Shown here: positions 1-6,595 of the stretch, in pieces | How positions within the stretch are numbered: position 1 is the first letter of the stretch | Layout of the letters: each line of letters opens with the position of its first letter | DNA from: Nitriliruptor sp040882075 | GTDB taxonomy: Bacteria; Actinomycetota; Nitriliruptoria; Nitriliruptorales; Nitriliruptoraceae | Assembly: GCF_040882075.1 (NCBI RefSeq) | Contig: NZ_JBBEBZ010000195.1 | Span: 1-12,475, forward strand | Direction of reading: 5' to 3' | DNA: 12,475 nt | The notes under the pieces: model-generated | Databases searched by the model: none | What the model was told of the DNA's origin: nothing | What the model saw: the letters and a program-made list of their open reading frames with translations, nothing else | Program-made: the position numbers and the translations under genes

Positions 1-1
1 C

Positions 2-55
2 GTCCTCCTCCACACCTACACCACGACCGGTGGAGAAGTCGGCCTCGCCGCCTGA
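2..55 (+). CDS. C-terminal end of an unidentified gene (5' truncated)
   Basis: From base 2 an open frame of 17 codons ends at TGA (53-55) and reads VLLHTYTTTGGEVGLAA. Fourteen of the 17 codons end in G or C, the bias seen in every real gene here, so this is probably the tail of a plus-strand gene cut off by the contig start. It converges on the coiled-coil gene that ends at 148. The fragment is too short to assign a family. Confidence 0.45.
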   Translation, partial: VLLHTYTTTGGEVGLAA

Positions 56-147
56 ACCCCCGGGTAGATGCCACCGGTGGGCTGCGACGTCGCGCTCTCG
101 AGTCGAGCGGGTGGGGTGGACGTCGAGGTCGTTGCCGATGCGCACGC
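56..147. other. convergent intergenic region with clustered palindromes
   Basis: This gap lies between two convergent genes. It holds a perfect 10-bp palindrome CCACCGGTGG (71-80), a second GCGACGTCGC (84-93), and a third inverted repeat with CGCTC/GAGCG arms just after (about 93-109). No T-tract follows, so a classical intrinsic terminator is not evident. A bidirectional termination zone is possible but inferred only from position and symmetry. Confidence 0.3.
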
Positions 148-543
148 TCACCCGAACAGCTGGGCGAACACCACCGAGAGCCCGCCGATGCTCACCGTCG
201 CGGTCAGCACGCCGAGGACGAGCGCCCGGGTCTGCCCGGCGATCGCGTGCGTGACGTTGCTGCGGAGGCCCCGCAGGTCCCCGCGGATGTCTCGGAGGGT
301 CTCGTCCATCGCGTCCAGCCGACGATCGACCGCCGCGAACCGCTGGTCCACTGCCCTGAACCGCTCGTCGAACCGCTGCTCCATCGCCACGAACCGTTCC
401 TCGAGCACGCGGAGGTCCCCACGCGTCGCCAGATCGACCTCTGGCGGTGGCAGCAGTTCGAAGATGGTCACGGCCTCATCACGTCCGATCGCTGCAGCCA
501 TGCTCTCGTAGGCGCGGCTGCGGCGTGCTTCGTCGACGGCCAT
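148..543 (-). CDS. small coiled-coil protein with C-terminal membrane anchor
   Basis: The product is 131 residues of unknown function. ATG at 543 is chosen because GAGGTG lies just upstream; the frame stays open to 807, but that extension has no protein-like features. Residues 1-40 are an alpha-helical head (YESMAAAIGRDEAVTIFELLPP) followed by DLATRGDL. Residues 43-95 are a strongly charged coiled coil with recurring 7-residue units (EQRFDER, DQRFAAV, DRRLDAM). Residues 106-128 are one hydrophobic segment, so the protein is probably anchored with its coiled coil in the cytoplasm. The pattern of E/D-rich head, LPP, (A)TRGDL, coiled coil and terminal transmembrane helix resembles a widespread set of uncharacterised actinobacterial proteins. 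It lies 347 bp downstream of ispD on the same strand, so cotranscription is uncertain. Confidence 0.8.
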   Translation of the reverse strand: MAVDEARRSRAYESMAAAIGRDEAVTIFELLPPPEVDLATRGDLRVLEERFVAMEQRFDERFRAVDQRFAAVDRRLDAMDETLRDIRGDLRGLRSNVTHAIAGQTRALVLGVLTATVSIGGLSVVFAQLFG

Positions 544-672
544 CGTGACACCTCGCTGGGACCTCGGCAACGCCCTCGGCCACACGAGAGGTCCGAGCGG
601 CGACGGGGCTCCGCGGTCATCCACAGGTGCCGACGCGTCCCCGGCGGTGCCGGCACCGCCGCACCCGCTGGC

Positions 673-736
673 GTCCCAGAGTTCGGTAGCGGGGTTCTCA
701 CGTAGCGGCAACGCCACACCAGGACCCCGGTAGCGG
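673..736. repeat. 64-bp imperfect direct repeat, copy 1
   Basis: About 53 of 64 bases match copy 2 at 755-818, an exact offset of 82 bp without gaps. The core (702-717) is an inverted repeat GTAGCG-GCAA-CGCCAC. It has one mismatch on the plus strand, but the pairing becomes a G-U wobble if the minus strand is transcribed, so the hairpin survives in minus-strand RNA. Confidence 0.6.
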
Positions 737-754
737 CCCAGCACGAGCCGGTCC

Positions 755-818
755 GTCCCCGGGTTCGCTCGCGGGGTCGTCACGTGGCGCCAACGCCACA
801 CCAGCACCCCGGTGCCGG
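755..818. repeat. 64-bp imperfect direct repeat, copy 2
   Basis: This is the second copy of the element at 673-736. Its core (784-799) is a perfect hairpin GTGGCG-CCAA-CGCCAC. The unit resembles a repetitive extragenic palindrome in size and symmetry, but only two clear copies are visible here. Confidence 0.6.
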
Positions 819-890
819 TTGCCCGGCGCCCGCTGCCGGGTCCTCACCGCCCACCGGGCCACTCCCGCGGGACCGGGCGGCGCCGCGAGC

Positions 891-1625
891 TCAGCGGGTC
901 GCGAAGACCTCAGCGAGCTCGAGGTCCTCGGGGACGGTGACCTTGAAGCCTCGGGCCGACCCGGGGACCCACACGATGCGGCCCTCCAGACGGCCGTCGG
1001 CGAGGTGCTGTTCCACGAGGGCGAGCTCGTCGGTCGCTGACGCGCCCTCGGTGGCCACGGCGCGGAGCACCGCCGCCGGGAACACCTGTGGGGTCTGCAC
1101 CGCGACCAGCTCGGACCGGTCCACCGTCCCCGTGACGCGGTGGCCGTCGACGCGCTTCAGCGTGTCCGCGACCGGGACCGCCGGGGCAGCCGCCACCACG
1201 TCACCCGTCACCGCCGCGACCACGGCGCGGAGGACCGCCGGCGGGGTGAAGGCGCGCGCCGCGTCGTGCACCGCCACCACCTCGACGTCACCGGGCAAGG
1301 CTGCGAGCCCCGCGCGCACCGAAGCGGACCGGTCCGCACCTCCTGGCACGAGGACGACCTCGACACCGGCATCGGTACCGGCTCCGGCAACGGCCGCGCG
1401 GAACGCCGCCTCCTCGCCCGGGGTGTGCACCACGACCACCGACGTGAACCCGGCCTCCCCCAGCCCGGCGACGGCGTGCGCGATCAGGCTGCGCCCCGCC
1501 ACCTCGACCAGCGCCTTGGGTCGGCCGGCCCCGAGCCGCTCCCCCGACCCCGCCGCCACGACCACGATCCCGACGACCGGACCCAACGGGCGACCGACGC
1601 CGTCGTCGGCCGGCCCGAGCGTCAC
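891..1625 (-). CDS. ispD: 2-C-methyl-D-erythritol 4-phosphate cytidylyltransferase
   Basis: The enzyme transfers CMP from CTP to MEP, the third step of the MEP isoprenoid pathway, in the cytoplasm. The 244-residue product shows the family signatures: nucleotide loop AAGSGERLG with R30 and, shortly after, K37 of RPKAL; VHDAARAF (120-126) with metal-binding D121; PVADTLKRV (151-159); VDRSELVAVQTPQVF (168-182) with R170; ATDELALVE (197-205); and FKVTVPEDL (227-235) with K228. HDAARAF has Ala where many homologues have Pro, a minor change. The start is GTG at 1625, which overlaps the TGA of the PIN/TRAM gene in a GTGA, so the two are translationally coupled. It makes the N-terminus about 16 residues longer than usual. 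ispF, the usual partner downstream, is not present. Confidence 0.95.
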   Translation of the reverse strand: MTLGPADDGVGRPLGPVVGIVVVAAGSGERLGAGRPKALVEVAGRSLIAHAVAGLGEAGFTSVVVVHTPGEEAAFRAAVAGAGTDAGVEVVLVPGGADRSASVRAGLAALPGDVEVVAVHDAARAFTPPAVLRAVVAAVTGDVVAAAPAVPVADTLKRVDGHRVTGTVDRSELVAVQTPQVFPAAVLRAVATEGASATDELALVEQHLADGRLEGRIVWVPGSARGFKVTVPEDLELAEVFATR

Positions 1626-2677
1626 GCCCCGTCCCGCCGCACGCCGAACAGCATCCGACCCTGGCGACCCGTGACGATCGAGGTCACGTCGACCTCGACG
1701 TCCTCGCCGATCAGCTCGACCGCGTCGTCCACGACCACCATCGTGCCGTCGTCGAGGTAGCCGACGGCCTGCCTCTTCTCGCGACCCGCCTTCACCAGAC
1801 GCAGGCGTAGCTGCTCACCCGGCAGGACCGGTGGGCGCACCGCATCGGCCAGCGCGTGGATGTTGAGCACGCGCACGCCGCCGATCTCGGCCACCCGCGC
1901 CAACCCGCCGTCGCAGGTCACCAGTTGCGCCTTGCGGGAGCGGGCGAGCGCCGCGAGTTTGGCGTCGACCTCGGTGTACTTCGGCTGGTCGTCGTCGGTG
2001 ACCTCGACCGCGACGATCGCCTCGTCCTGCAGCACCCGCAGCAGGTCGAGCCCGCGCTGACCACGACGTCGGACCTGCGGGTCGCTGCTGTCGGCCAGAC
2101 GCTGCACCTCGTCGAGCACGAAGATCGGCACGACCAGCAACCCCTCGAGGAAACCCGCCCGGGCGATCTCGACCAGCCGACCGTCCACGAGCGCCGAGGA
2201 GTCGACCAGCTTGACGCCACCACCCCGCGAGGGGTTGGACACCTCGAGGCGGCCACGGACACCGATGTAGCGCCCGAGGTCGGCGCCGCGCATGCCCCCG
2301 AGACGGCCACCCGCGTACCCGAGGCTCAGCACGACGAGCAGCGCCAACGGCACCGTCACCGCCTGGTACGGCAGCAGCATCACGGGCAGCAGGAACGGGA
2401 CACCGGCGAGGGCCCCGACCGCAGCACCGAGCGTCGCAGCGATCAGCTGGGCGGAGGACACCCGTTCGAGCCGTTCGGCGGCCGAGTCCACCTGACGGAC
2501 CACGGCGCGGCCGGCGACCCCGCCGAGGACGTAGCCGATCAGCGCACCGAGCACGGAGGTGACCAGGCGCGTGGTCTCGACGCTCTCGAGCCCGAGAACC
2601 TGGTCGATCTCGCCACCGACCGCGTAGCCGGCGCCCGTCACGACCAGGACGATGCCGAGGCGGAGCAGCTCGACCAC
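1622..2677 (-). CDS. membrane-anchored PIN and TRAM domain protein (YacL-like)
   Basis: The 351-residue product has hydrophobic segments at about 4-22, 36-62, 77-95 and 97-125, so it is membrane-anchored. A PIN nuclease domain follows at about 155-275 with the four acidic residues of the active site: D159 (KLVDSSALVDGR), E190 (FVLDEVQ), D238 (YTEVDAKL) and D256 (VTCDGGL). A C-terminal TRAM RNA-binding domain covers about 286-348 (GYLDDGTMVVVDDA). This matches B. subtilis YacL and actinobacterial relatives, thought to be Mg-dependent ribonucleases; the true substrate is unknown. The GTG start at 2677 lacks a strong ribosome site, so the exact N-terminus is less sure. It lies 59 bp after carD and overlaps ispD by 4 bp, in the position yacL holds between disA and ispD in Firmicutes. 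Confidence 0.9.
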   Translation of the reverse strand: MVELLRLGIVLVVTGAGYAVGGEIDQVLGLESVETTRLVTSVLGALIGYVLGGVAGRAVVRQVDSAAERLERVSSAQLIAATLGAAVGALAGVPFLLPVMLLPYQAVTVPLALLVVLSLGYAGGRLGGMRGADLGRYIGVRGRLEVSNPSRGGGVKLVDSSALVDGRLVEIARAGFLEGLLVVPIFVLDEVQRLADSSDPQVRRRGQRGLDLLRVLQDEAIVAVEVTDDDQPKYTEVDAKLAALARSRKAQLVTCDGGLARVAEIGGVRVLNIHALADAVRPPVLPGEQLRLRLVKAGREKRQAVGYLDDGTMVVVDDAVELIGEDVEVDVTSIVTGRQGRMLFGVRRDGA

Positions 2678-2736
2678 GGTCGCGTTGGACCGTTGGTGTC
2701 CCGTCCGGCGCCCCGTCCCCCGGTCGGCGGCGTCGG

Positions 2737-3228
2737 TCAGGCCTGGGCCTCCGCCAGCGTCTGCTCGACGAGCTCCTCGGCCTGCTCCTCGTCCTTCTTG
2801 ATCGCCACGGCGAGCTCGGAGAGGAGGATCTGCTTGGCCTTGGTCAGCATCCGCTTCTCACCCGCGGACAGGCCCTTGTCCTTCTCGCGGACGGCGAGGT
2901 TCCGCACGACCTCGGCGACCTGGAAGATGTCGCCGGAGCGCAGCTTCTCGTAGTTGGCCTTGAAGCGACGCGACCAGTTGCCGGCCGCCTTGCCCTCGGG
3001 CTCGCGCAGGACGTCGAGCACCTGCTCGACCTCCTTCTTGGAGACCACGTCCCGGATGCCGACCTCCTCGCAGGAGTCGGCCGGGACCATCAGCGTCAGA
3101 TCGCCGTAGGTGAGGCGGAGGACCAGGTACTCGCGGGACTCGCCCTTCAGTTCCCGCGCTTCCTTGCGCTCGATCACCGCGGCGCCGTGGTGGGGGTAGA
3201 TGACGGTGTCGCCGACGCTGTACGCCAC
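2737..3228 (-). CDS. carD: CarD family RNA polymerase-binding transcription factor
   Basis: CarD binds the RNA polymerase beta subunit and stabilises open complexes at rRNA and other sigmaA promoters; it is essential in mycobacteria. The product is 163 residues, close to the mycobacterial 162. The N-terminal Tudor-like domain starts with the typical VGDTVIYPHHGAAVIE and continues through EYLVLRLTYGDLTLMVPA. The C-terminal DNA-binding helical domain has NWSRRFKANYEKLRSGD, with W85 at the position of the mycobacterial Trp85 that wedges into the upstream edge of the -10 bubble, and LSAGEKRMLTKAKQILLSELA. GTG at 3228 is the start because AGGAG lies 7 nt upstream and the sequence before it is not CarD-like, although the frame continues to 3387. 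It lies 267 bp after disA with its own promoter candidate, and 59 bp before the PIN/TRAM gene. Confidence 0.96.
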   Translation of the reverse strand: MAYSVGDTVIYPHHGAAVIERKEARELKGESREYLVLRLTYGDLTLMVPADSCEEVGIRDVVSKKEVEQVLDVLREPEGKAAGNWSRRFKANYEKLRSGDIFQVAEVVRNLAVREKDKGLSAGEKRMLTKAKQILLSELAVAIKKDEEQAEELVEQTLAEAQA

Positions 3229-3235
3229 GTGTTCG

Positions 3236-3240
3236 CTCCT
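3236..3240 (-). promoter_or_regulatory. ribosome binding site that fixes the carD start
   Basis: AGGAG on the minus strand, 7 nt before the GTG at 3228. It decides between this start and the longer open frame reaching 3387. Confidence 0.75.
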
Positions 3241-3377
3241 GCAGGCCCACGAGGGGCGTCGAGGTGGTCGCCGTCGATCGGGCAGCCGGCGCCCGCAGGT
3301 CACGCGAGGGATCCGGTGCGTGCGGGAGGGTGGCTGCGCAGGTCGATGACACCACGGCGCGTGCTGGACAGGTGTGG

Positions 3378-3407
3378 ATACTACCACACGACCAGGGCCG
3401 TCGTCAC
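3378..3407 (-). promoter_or_regulatory. candidate sigma-70 type promoter for carD
   Basis: On the minus strand GTGACG (3402-3407) and TAGTAT (3378-3383) are separated by 18 bp, close to the -35 and -10 consensus. The -10 is the most AT-rich hexamer in the region. It is flanked by the inverted repeat GTGTGG/CCACAC (arms 3372-3377 and 3384-3389), so the -10 sits in the centre of a possible operator. Transcription would start near 3370, leaving a leader of about 140 nt. Confidence 0.45.
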
Positions 3408-3495
3408 GGCGAACTCGCTGCGGAACCGCAGGTCACGGGCGGTTTTCGTCGCGGACCGGAACGCGAGCGGTCGAGCGGACACCCGACCGCGGGCG

Positions 3496-4560
3496 TCAGA
3501 CGTAGCGCTCGAGCAGGGACGCCTCGGCCAGCCGCCGCAGCCCCTCCTGGATGGACCGCGCCCGCGCGCCGCCGACACCCTCGACCTCGCCGAGCTCGTC
3601 GAGGGTGGCCTCCATGGCCTTCGGCAGCGACCCGAACCGTTCCACGAGCCGCTCGATCACGGCGGCGGGCAGGCGCGGGATCCGCGACAGGAGCCGGTAG
3701 CCACGCGGGGTGACGCCGCGGTCCTGCGCGTCCGGGTCGAGCGACAGGCACTCGGCGACCCGGCCGGTGTCGAGCAGCTCGTCGGTCGAGAGGCGCGCGA
3801 TGTCGTCGAGCACCCGCGACAGCTTACGACGTCGGTCGGCGAGGTAGTCGCGCACGAGCAGCTGACGATCGTCGGCCACGGACGCGACCAGCTCGTCGAG
3901 CTGGAGGCGGATCAGCCGGCCCTCGGTCCCGAGCTCGACGACGTGATCCTCGACCTCGTGGGCGATGCGGCGCATCATCTCGGCCCGCTGGAGGCACAGG
4001 ACCGCGTCGCGCACGGTGACGGCGTCCTCGACCTCGCGGGCCGACAGCGTGGCGGAGACCTCGTCGAGGCGGGCGCGGTAGCGCTCGAGCGTCGACAGGG
4101 CCTGGTTCGCGCGGACGAGCAAAGCCGAGACCTCCTCGACCACGTGCTTGCGGTCGCCGAGGTACAGCGTGACCATCCCCATCGACTCGGACACGGTGAT
4201 GACGGGAGCCCCGGTCTGCCGGGCGGTGCGCTCGGCCGAGCGGTGGCGCGTGCCGGTCTCGGTGGTCTCGATGCGGTGGTCGGGCACGAGGTGGACGTTG
4301 GCCCGCAAGATCCGCTCGCCCTGGCTGTCGAGTATCAGCGCGCCGTCCATCTTGGCGAGCTCGGCGATGCGCTGGCTGGTGGCGGAGATGTCGATGACGA
4401 ACCCGCCGGAGACGAGCGGTTCCACCTCGGGCGTCCACCCGATGACCATCAGCGCGCCACGGCCGGCGCGGATGATGCGCTCGATGCCCTCGCGGAGGAC
4501 CGATCCGGGCGCGAGCACGACGAGGACCGAACGCAGCTCCTCGTCTCGCGCCAGATCCAC
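3496..4560 (-). CDS. disA: diadenylate cyclase DisA (c-di-AMP synthase, DNA-scanning)
   Basis: DisA condenses two ATP into c-di-AMP and links this to DNA integrity by binding branched DNA. The 354-residue product matches the usual 350-360. The N-terminal DAC domain (about 1-145) has the catalytic KMDGALIL (D72 in DGA) and GTRHRSAERTARQTG (RHR 105-107). A long helical linker follows (about 146-285: RANQALSTLERYRARLDEVS), then RhH/HhH DNA-binding motifs near 290-345 (PRLPAAVIERLVERFGSL, EVEGVGGARARSIQEGL). GTG at 4560 is chosen because a perfect GGAGGT lies 6 nt upstream and the product then matches the family N-terminus; a longer frame to 4731 encodes only an Arg-rich unrelated stretch. It sits 183 bp after a helicase gene, where radA is found in Firmicutes, and 267 bp before carD. 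Confidence 0.96.
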   Translation of the reverse strand: MDLARDEELRSVLVVLAPGSVLREGIERIIRAGRGALMVIGWTPEVEPLVSGGFVIDISATSQRIAELAKMDGALILDSQGERILRANVHLVPDHRIETTETGTRHRSAERTARQTGAPVITVSESMGMVTLYLGDRKHVVEEVSALLVRANQALSTLERYRARLDEVSATLSAREVEDAVTVRDAVLCLQRAEMMRRIAHEVEDHVVELGTEGRLIRLQLDELVASVADDRQLLVRDYLADRRRKLSRVLDDIARLSTDELLDTGRVAECLSLDPDAQDRGVTPRGYRLLSRIPRLPAAVIERLVERFGSLPKAMEATLDELGEVEGVGGARARSIQEGLRRLAEASLLERYV

Positions 4561-4566
4561 CGCTGC

Positions 4567-4572
4567 ACCTCC
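4567..4572 (-). promoter_or_regulatory. ribosome binding site that fixes the disA start
   Basis: GGAGGT on the minus strand, 6 nt before GTG at 4560. It shortens the apparent reading frame by 57 codons to the family length. Confidence 0.8.
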
Positions 4573-4675
4573 GGTGACGCGCCGTCGGCCGGTCCGGCTC
4601 GGCGTCGTTGCGTCCGGCCGCCCATCGCTGGACGGAGGTCGCACGTCGTCGCCGACGCACGCGCGGACGCCGCGC

Positions 4676-4681
4676 AGGCTA
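4676..4681 (-). promoter_or_regulatory. candidate -10 element upstream of disA
   Basis: TAGCCT on the minus strand, within the 8-mer GCTAGCCT. The same 8-mer occurs upstream of the helicase and mutY genes. It fits the actinobacterial TANNNT -10 pattern. No clear -35 is visible, and it is 115 nt from the disA start. Confidence 0.35.
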
Positions 4682-4743
4682 GCGCTCGTCGCCCGTCGCG
4701 GGCGGACGAGCGGCCGGGTGGCTGACGTCACACCTGCGTGTCG

Positions 4744-6348
4744 TCAGCCGCCCAACGGACGTGAGCGGCGCAGGAAGCTGGCCACCGCGGCGGGGTCGGC
4801 GCCCACGTCGAGGCGGACCACCTCGCGCGCGACGTCACGGACGTCGTCGAGGAAATCGGCGTGCCCTCCCCGGTCCGGGTCCTCGGCGGTGCCGACGGCG
4901 TGGGCGAGCAGCAGCCGGGCCTCGCGACCGTCGGACTTGACCCGCAGCACCCGGCCGAGCCGCTGGACCAGCTGGCGACGGGTGCGGAACGTGGCGAGCA
5001 CGACCGCCACGTCCGCGTCCGGCACGTCGACGCCCTCGTCGAGCACGCGGGGGGCGACCACCACCTCGACGTCTCCGCGCCGGAACAGGGTCAGCCGGAT
5101 GCGGCGCTCGTCGGAGGTGAGGTCACCGTGGACGGTCCGGACCTCGCGGCCCGCGCGGGCGAGGACCTTCGCGGCCAGCTCGGCCTGGTCGACGGTGTCG
5201 GTGAACACCAGGCTCCGCCGGCCGGCCAGCTGGGGTGCCACGGCAGCACAGACGTCGAGCTTGCCGGTCGCCTGCGCGGCCACGTCGCGGCGTTCGCGGA
5301 CGCGGACCAGGTACTCGCGACACGCCGCCACCAACGGCTGGGCACCCCGATCTCGAGGTGACGGCCCATCCCGGCCGGTGCGCTCCGCCTCGCCGACGAT
5401 CGCGGTCACCGCCTCGAACCGTCGGCGTGGATCCCGGGACATCCCGTGGACACCGACGAGCTCGCGGTGGAGTTGGCGGACGCGGGTGTCGGCGCGATCG
5501 TGCCGCTCGCGCTCCTCTCCGGTGAGCGGCACGGCGACGAGGCCGAGGCGGAACGGCGCCACCGTGCCCTCGGCGACGGCCCGAGCGAAGCCGTAGCGCG
5601 TCACGACCTCGCCGAAGTAGGGCCGGAGCACGTCCTCGACACCCTCGTCGGTGCGCTCGTAGGTGGCCGTCAGCGCCAGGCGCAGCGTGAACTCGTCGCG
5701 GAGGGCCGCGCCCCACGTCGGGGCCCCGTAGCGGTGGGCCTCGTCGGCGATCAGCACCCCGGTGGTGCCGGGCGGCAGGTCGACCGGCACGGCCGATGCC
5801 GAGTGCGGGGTGGCCACGAGGACCTCGCAGCGGAACAGGTCGTCGTCGTGCCCGCCGCCGAGGCGGCCGAGGTGGTGCCCGGGGAGCGCGGCGCGCAGCT
5901 CCGCGATCCACTGCTCGAGCAGGTCGATCGTCGGCACGATCACGAGCCCACGCCCACCCCGGTCGACCACGCTGCGCAGCACCGCGACCGCCAGACGCGT
6001 CTTGCCCGTCCCCGTGACCGCCTCGACCACGCCGCGGCACCCCGCAGCCGACCAGGCGGCGAACGCCTCGACCTGCCAGTCGCGCAGCGCCAGCTCGTCG
6101 AGCGCCGCGCGGGTCCCCTCGCCGGTCGGCGTCGTCGGCGCAGCCGGTGGCTCCCCGAGCTCCCACCGCGGGCGACCCCGGTCGGTGTCGTCGAGCAGGA
6201 ACCGCGGGTCGCCCTGGAGCGCCCGCTCGACCGCGCTGCGCGAGACGCGCGGCCCGCCACGCTGCTTGGCCACCTTCACCAGCTGCGGGACGGACGCGGC
6301 ACCGCCGAGGGACGTCAGCGCGTCGGCGACCACATCCTCGACGCGCAC
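4744..6348 (-). CDS. SF2 DEAH-box helicase, XPB-like, with N-terminal winged-helix-like region
   Basis: This is a predicted ATP-dependent nucleic-acid translocase of about 534 residues. Residues 1-65 look like a small winged-helix domain (VEDVVADALTSLGG, SRSAVERALQGDPRFLL, RWELG). The helicase core follows: Q-like motif LRDWQVEAFAAW (about 88-99), Walker A AVTGTGKT (110-117), IVPTIDLLEQW (Ia), DEAH (202-205), LTATYER (III), a second RecA domain with FTDTVDQAELAAKVL and TVHGDL, VLDEGVDVPDADVAVVL (V) and RQLVQRLGRVLR (VI). The single-subunit arrangement and motifs recall XPB/Rad25-type helicases involved in repair; the actual role is unknown. GTG at 6348 has GAGGG 6 nt upstream; a GTG at 6366 would add six residues but lacks a ribosome site. 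It precedes disA by 183 bp. Confidence 0.88.
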   Translation of the reverse strand: MRVEDVVADALTSLGGAASVPQLVKVAKQRGGPRVSRSAVERALQGDPRFLLDDTDRGRPRWELGEPPAAPTTPTGEGTRAALDELALRDWQVEAFAAWSAAGCRGVVEAVTGTGKTRLAVAVLRSVVDRGGRGLVIVPTIDLLEQWIAELRAALPGHHLGRLGGGHDDDLFRCEVLVATPHSASAVPVDLPPGTTGVLIADEAHRYGAPTWGAALRDEFTLRLALTATYERTDEGVEDVLRPYFGEVVTRYGFARAVAEGTVAPFRLGLVAVPLTGEERERHDRADTRVRQLHRELVGVHGMSRDPRRRFEAVTAIVGEAERTGRDGPSPRDRGAQPLVAACREYLVRVRERRDVAAQATGKLDVCAAVAPQLAGRRSLVFTDTVDQAELAAKVLARAGREVRTVHGDLTSDERRIRLTLFRRGDVEVVVAPRVLDEGVDVPDADVAVVLATFRTRRQLVQRLGRVLRVKSDGREARLLLAHAVGTAEDPDRGGHADFLDDVRDVAREVVRLDVGADPAAVASFLRRSRPLGG

Positions 6349-6399
6349 ACAGCTCCCTCGGCTCACCGGCCGGACGAACGAACTGTCCGGCCCGCAGCG

Positions 6400-6405
6400 A
6401 GGCTA
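6400..6405 (-). promoter_or_regulatory. candidate -10 element upstream of the helicase gene
   Basis: TAGCCT on the minus strand inside GCTAGCCT, 33 nt from the upstream GTG (6366) and 51 nt from the preferred GTG (6348). It is one of three copies of this 8-mer, all upstream of minus-strand genes. Confidence 0.4.
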
Positions 6406-6586
6406 GCCACGGTCCGTGACGCCGCCCCGCTGCCGACGCCCAGCCTGGGGACACACCACGGCGGCCTCGACGGCACGCGTCGTCGGGACGCGGACCGGGA
6501 GCCGTTCCGAGGGCCGTCCCGCGGGTGCCTCTCCGACGGCTCCGACGTACCGTCGCCGCCGCCCCACCCGTCGCCACGGGGTTTCC

Positions 6587-6591
6587 GGAGG
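6587..6591 (+). promoter_or_regulatory. ribosome binding site that fixes the CDF start
   Basis: GGAGG 4 nt before ATG at 6596; it excludes a spurious 60-residue N-terminal extension. Confidence 0.7.
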
Positions 6592-6595
6592 TCCG

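Larger units (their letters stand above)
544..890. other. 347-bp intergenic gap with duplicated element
   Basis: No convincing gene is seen between ispD and the coiled-coil gene (both minus). The gap contains two copies of a 64-bp sequence spaced 82 bp apart (673-736 and 755-818) and, nearer ispD, a CCCGGC/GCCGGG hairpin with a 7-nt loop (822-840) without a T-tract. A very degenerate third copy may lie around 610-655. The hairpin is a weak candidate for the ispD transcript end. Confidence 0.6.
6349..6595. other. divergent intergenic region, helicase / CDF transporter
   Basis: This gap separates the divergent helicase and CDF genes. It holds a TAGCCT -10 candidate for the helicase (minus, 6400-6405) and a weak TACCGT -10 candidate for the CDF gene (plus, 6548-6553, 42 nt before ATG). 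No clear operator palindrome is visible. The region has open frames, but they lack a start context and protein-like content. Confidence 0.5.

Noticed and set aside
544..890. CRISPR-like array from the repeated 64-bp unit
   Set aside because: There are only two imperfect copies with an 18-bp gap, no regular spacers and no cas genes.
3187..4725. A 512-codon open frame on the plus strand opposite disA
   Set aside because: It is a mirror frame of disA and the carD leader, with no ribosome site and no protein-like pattern.
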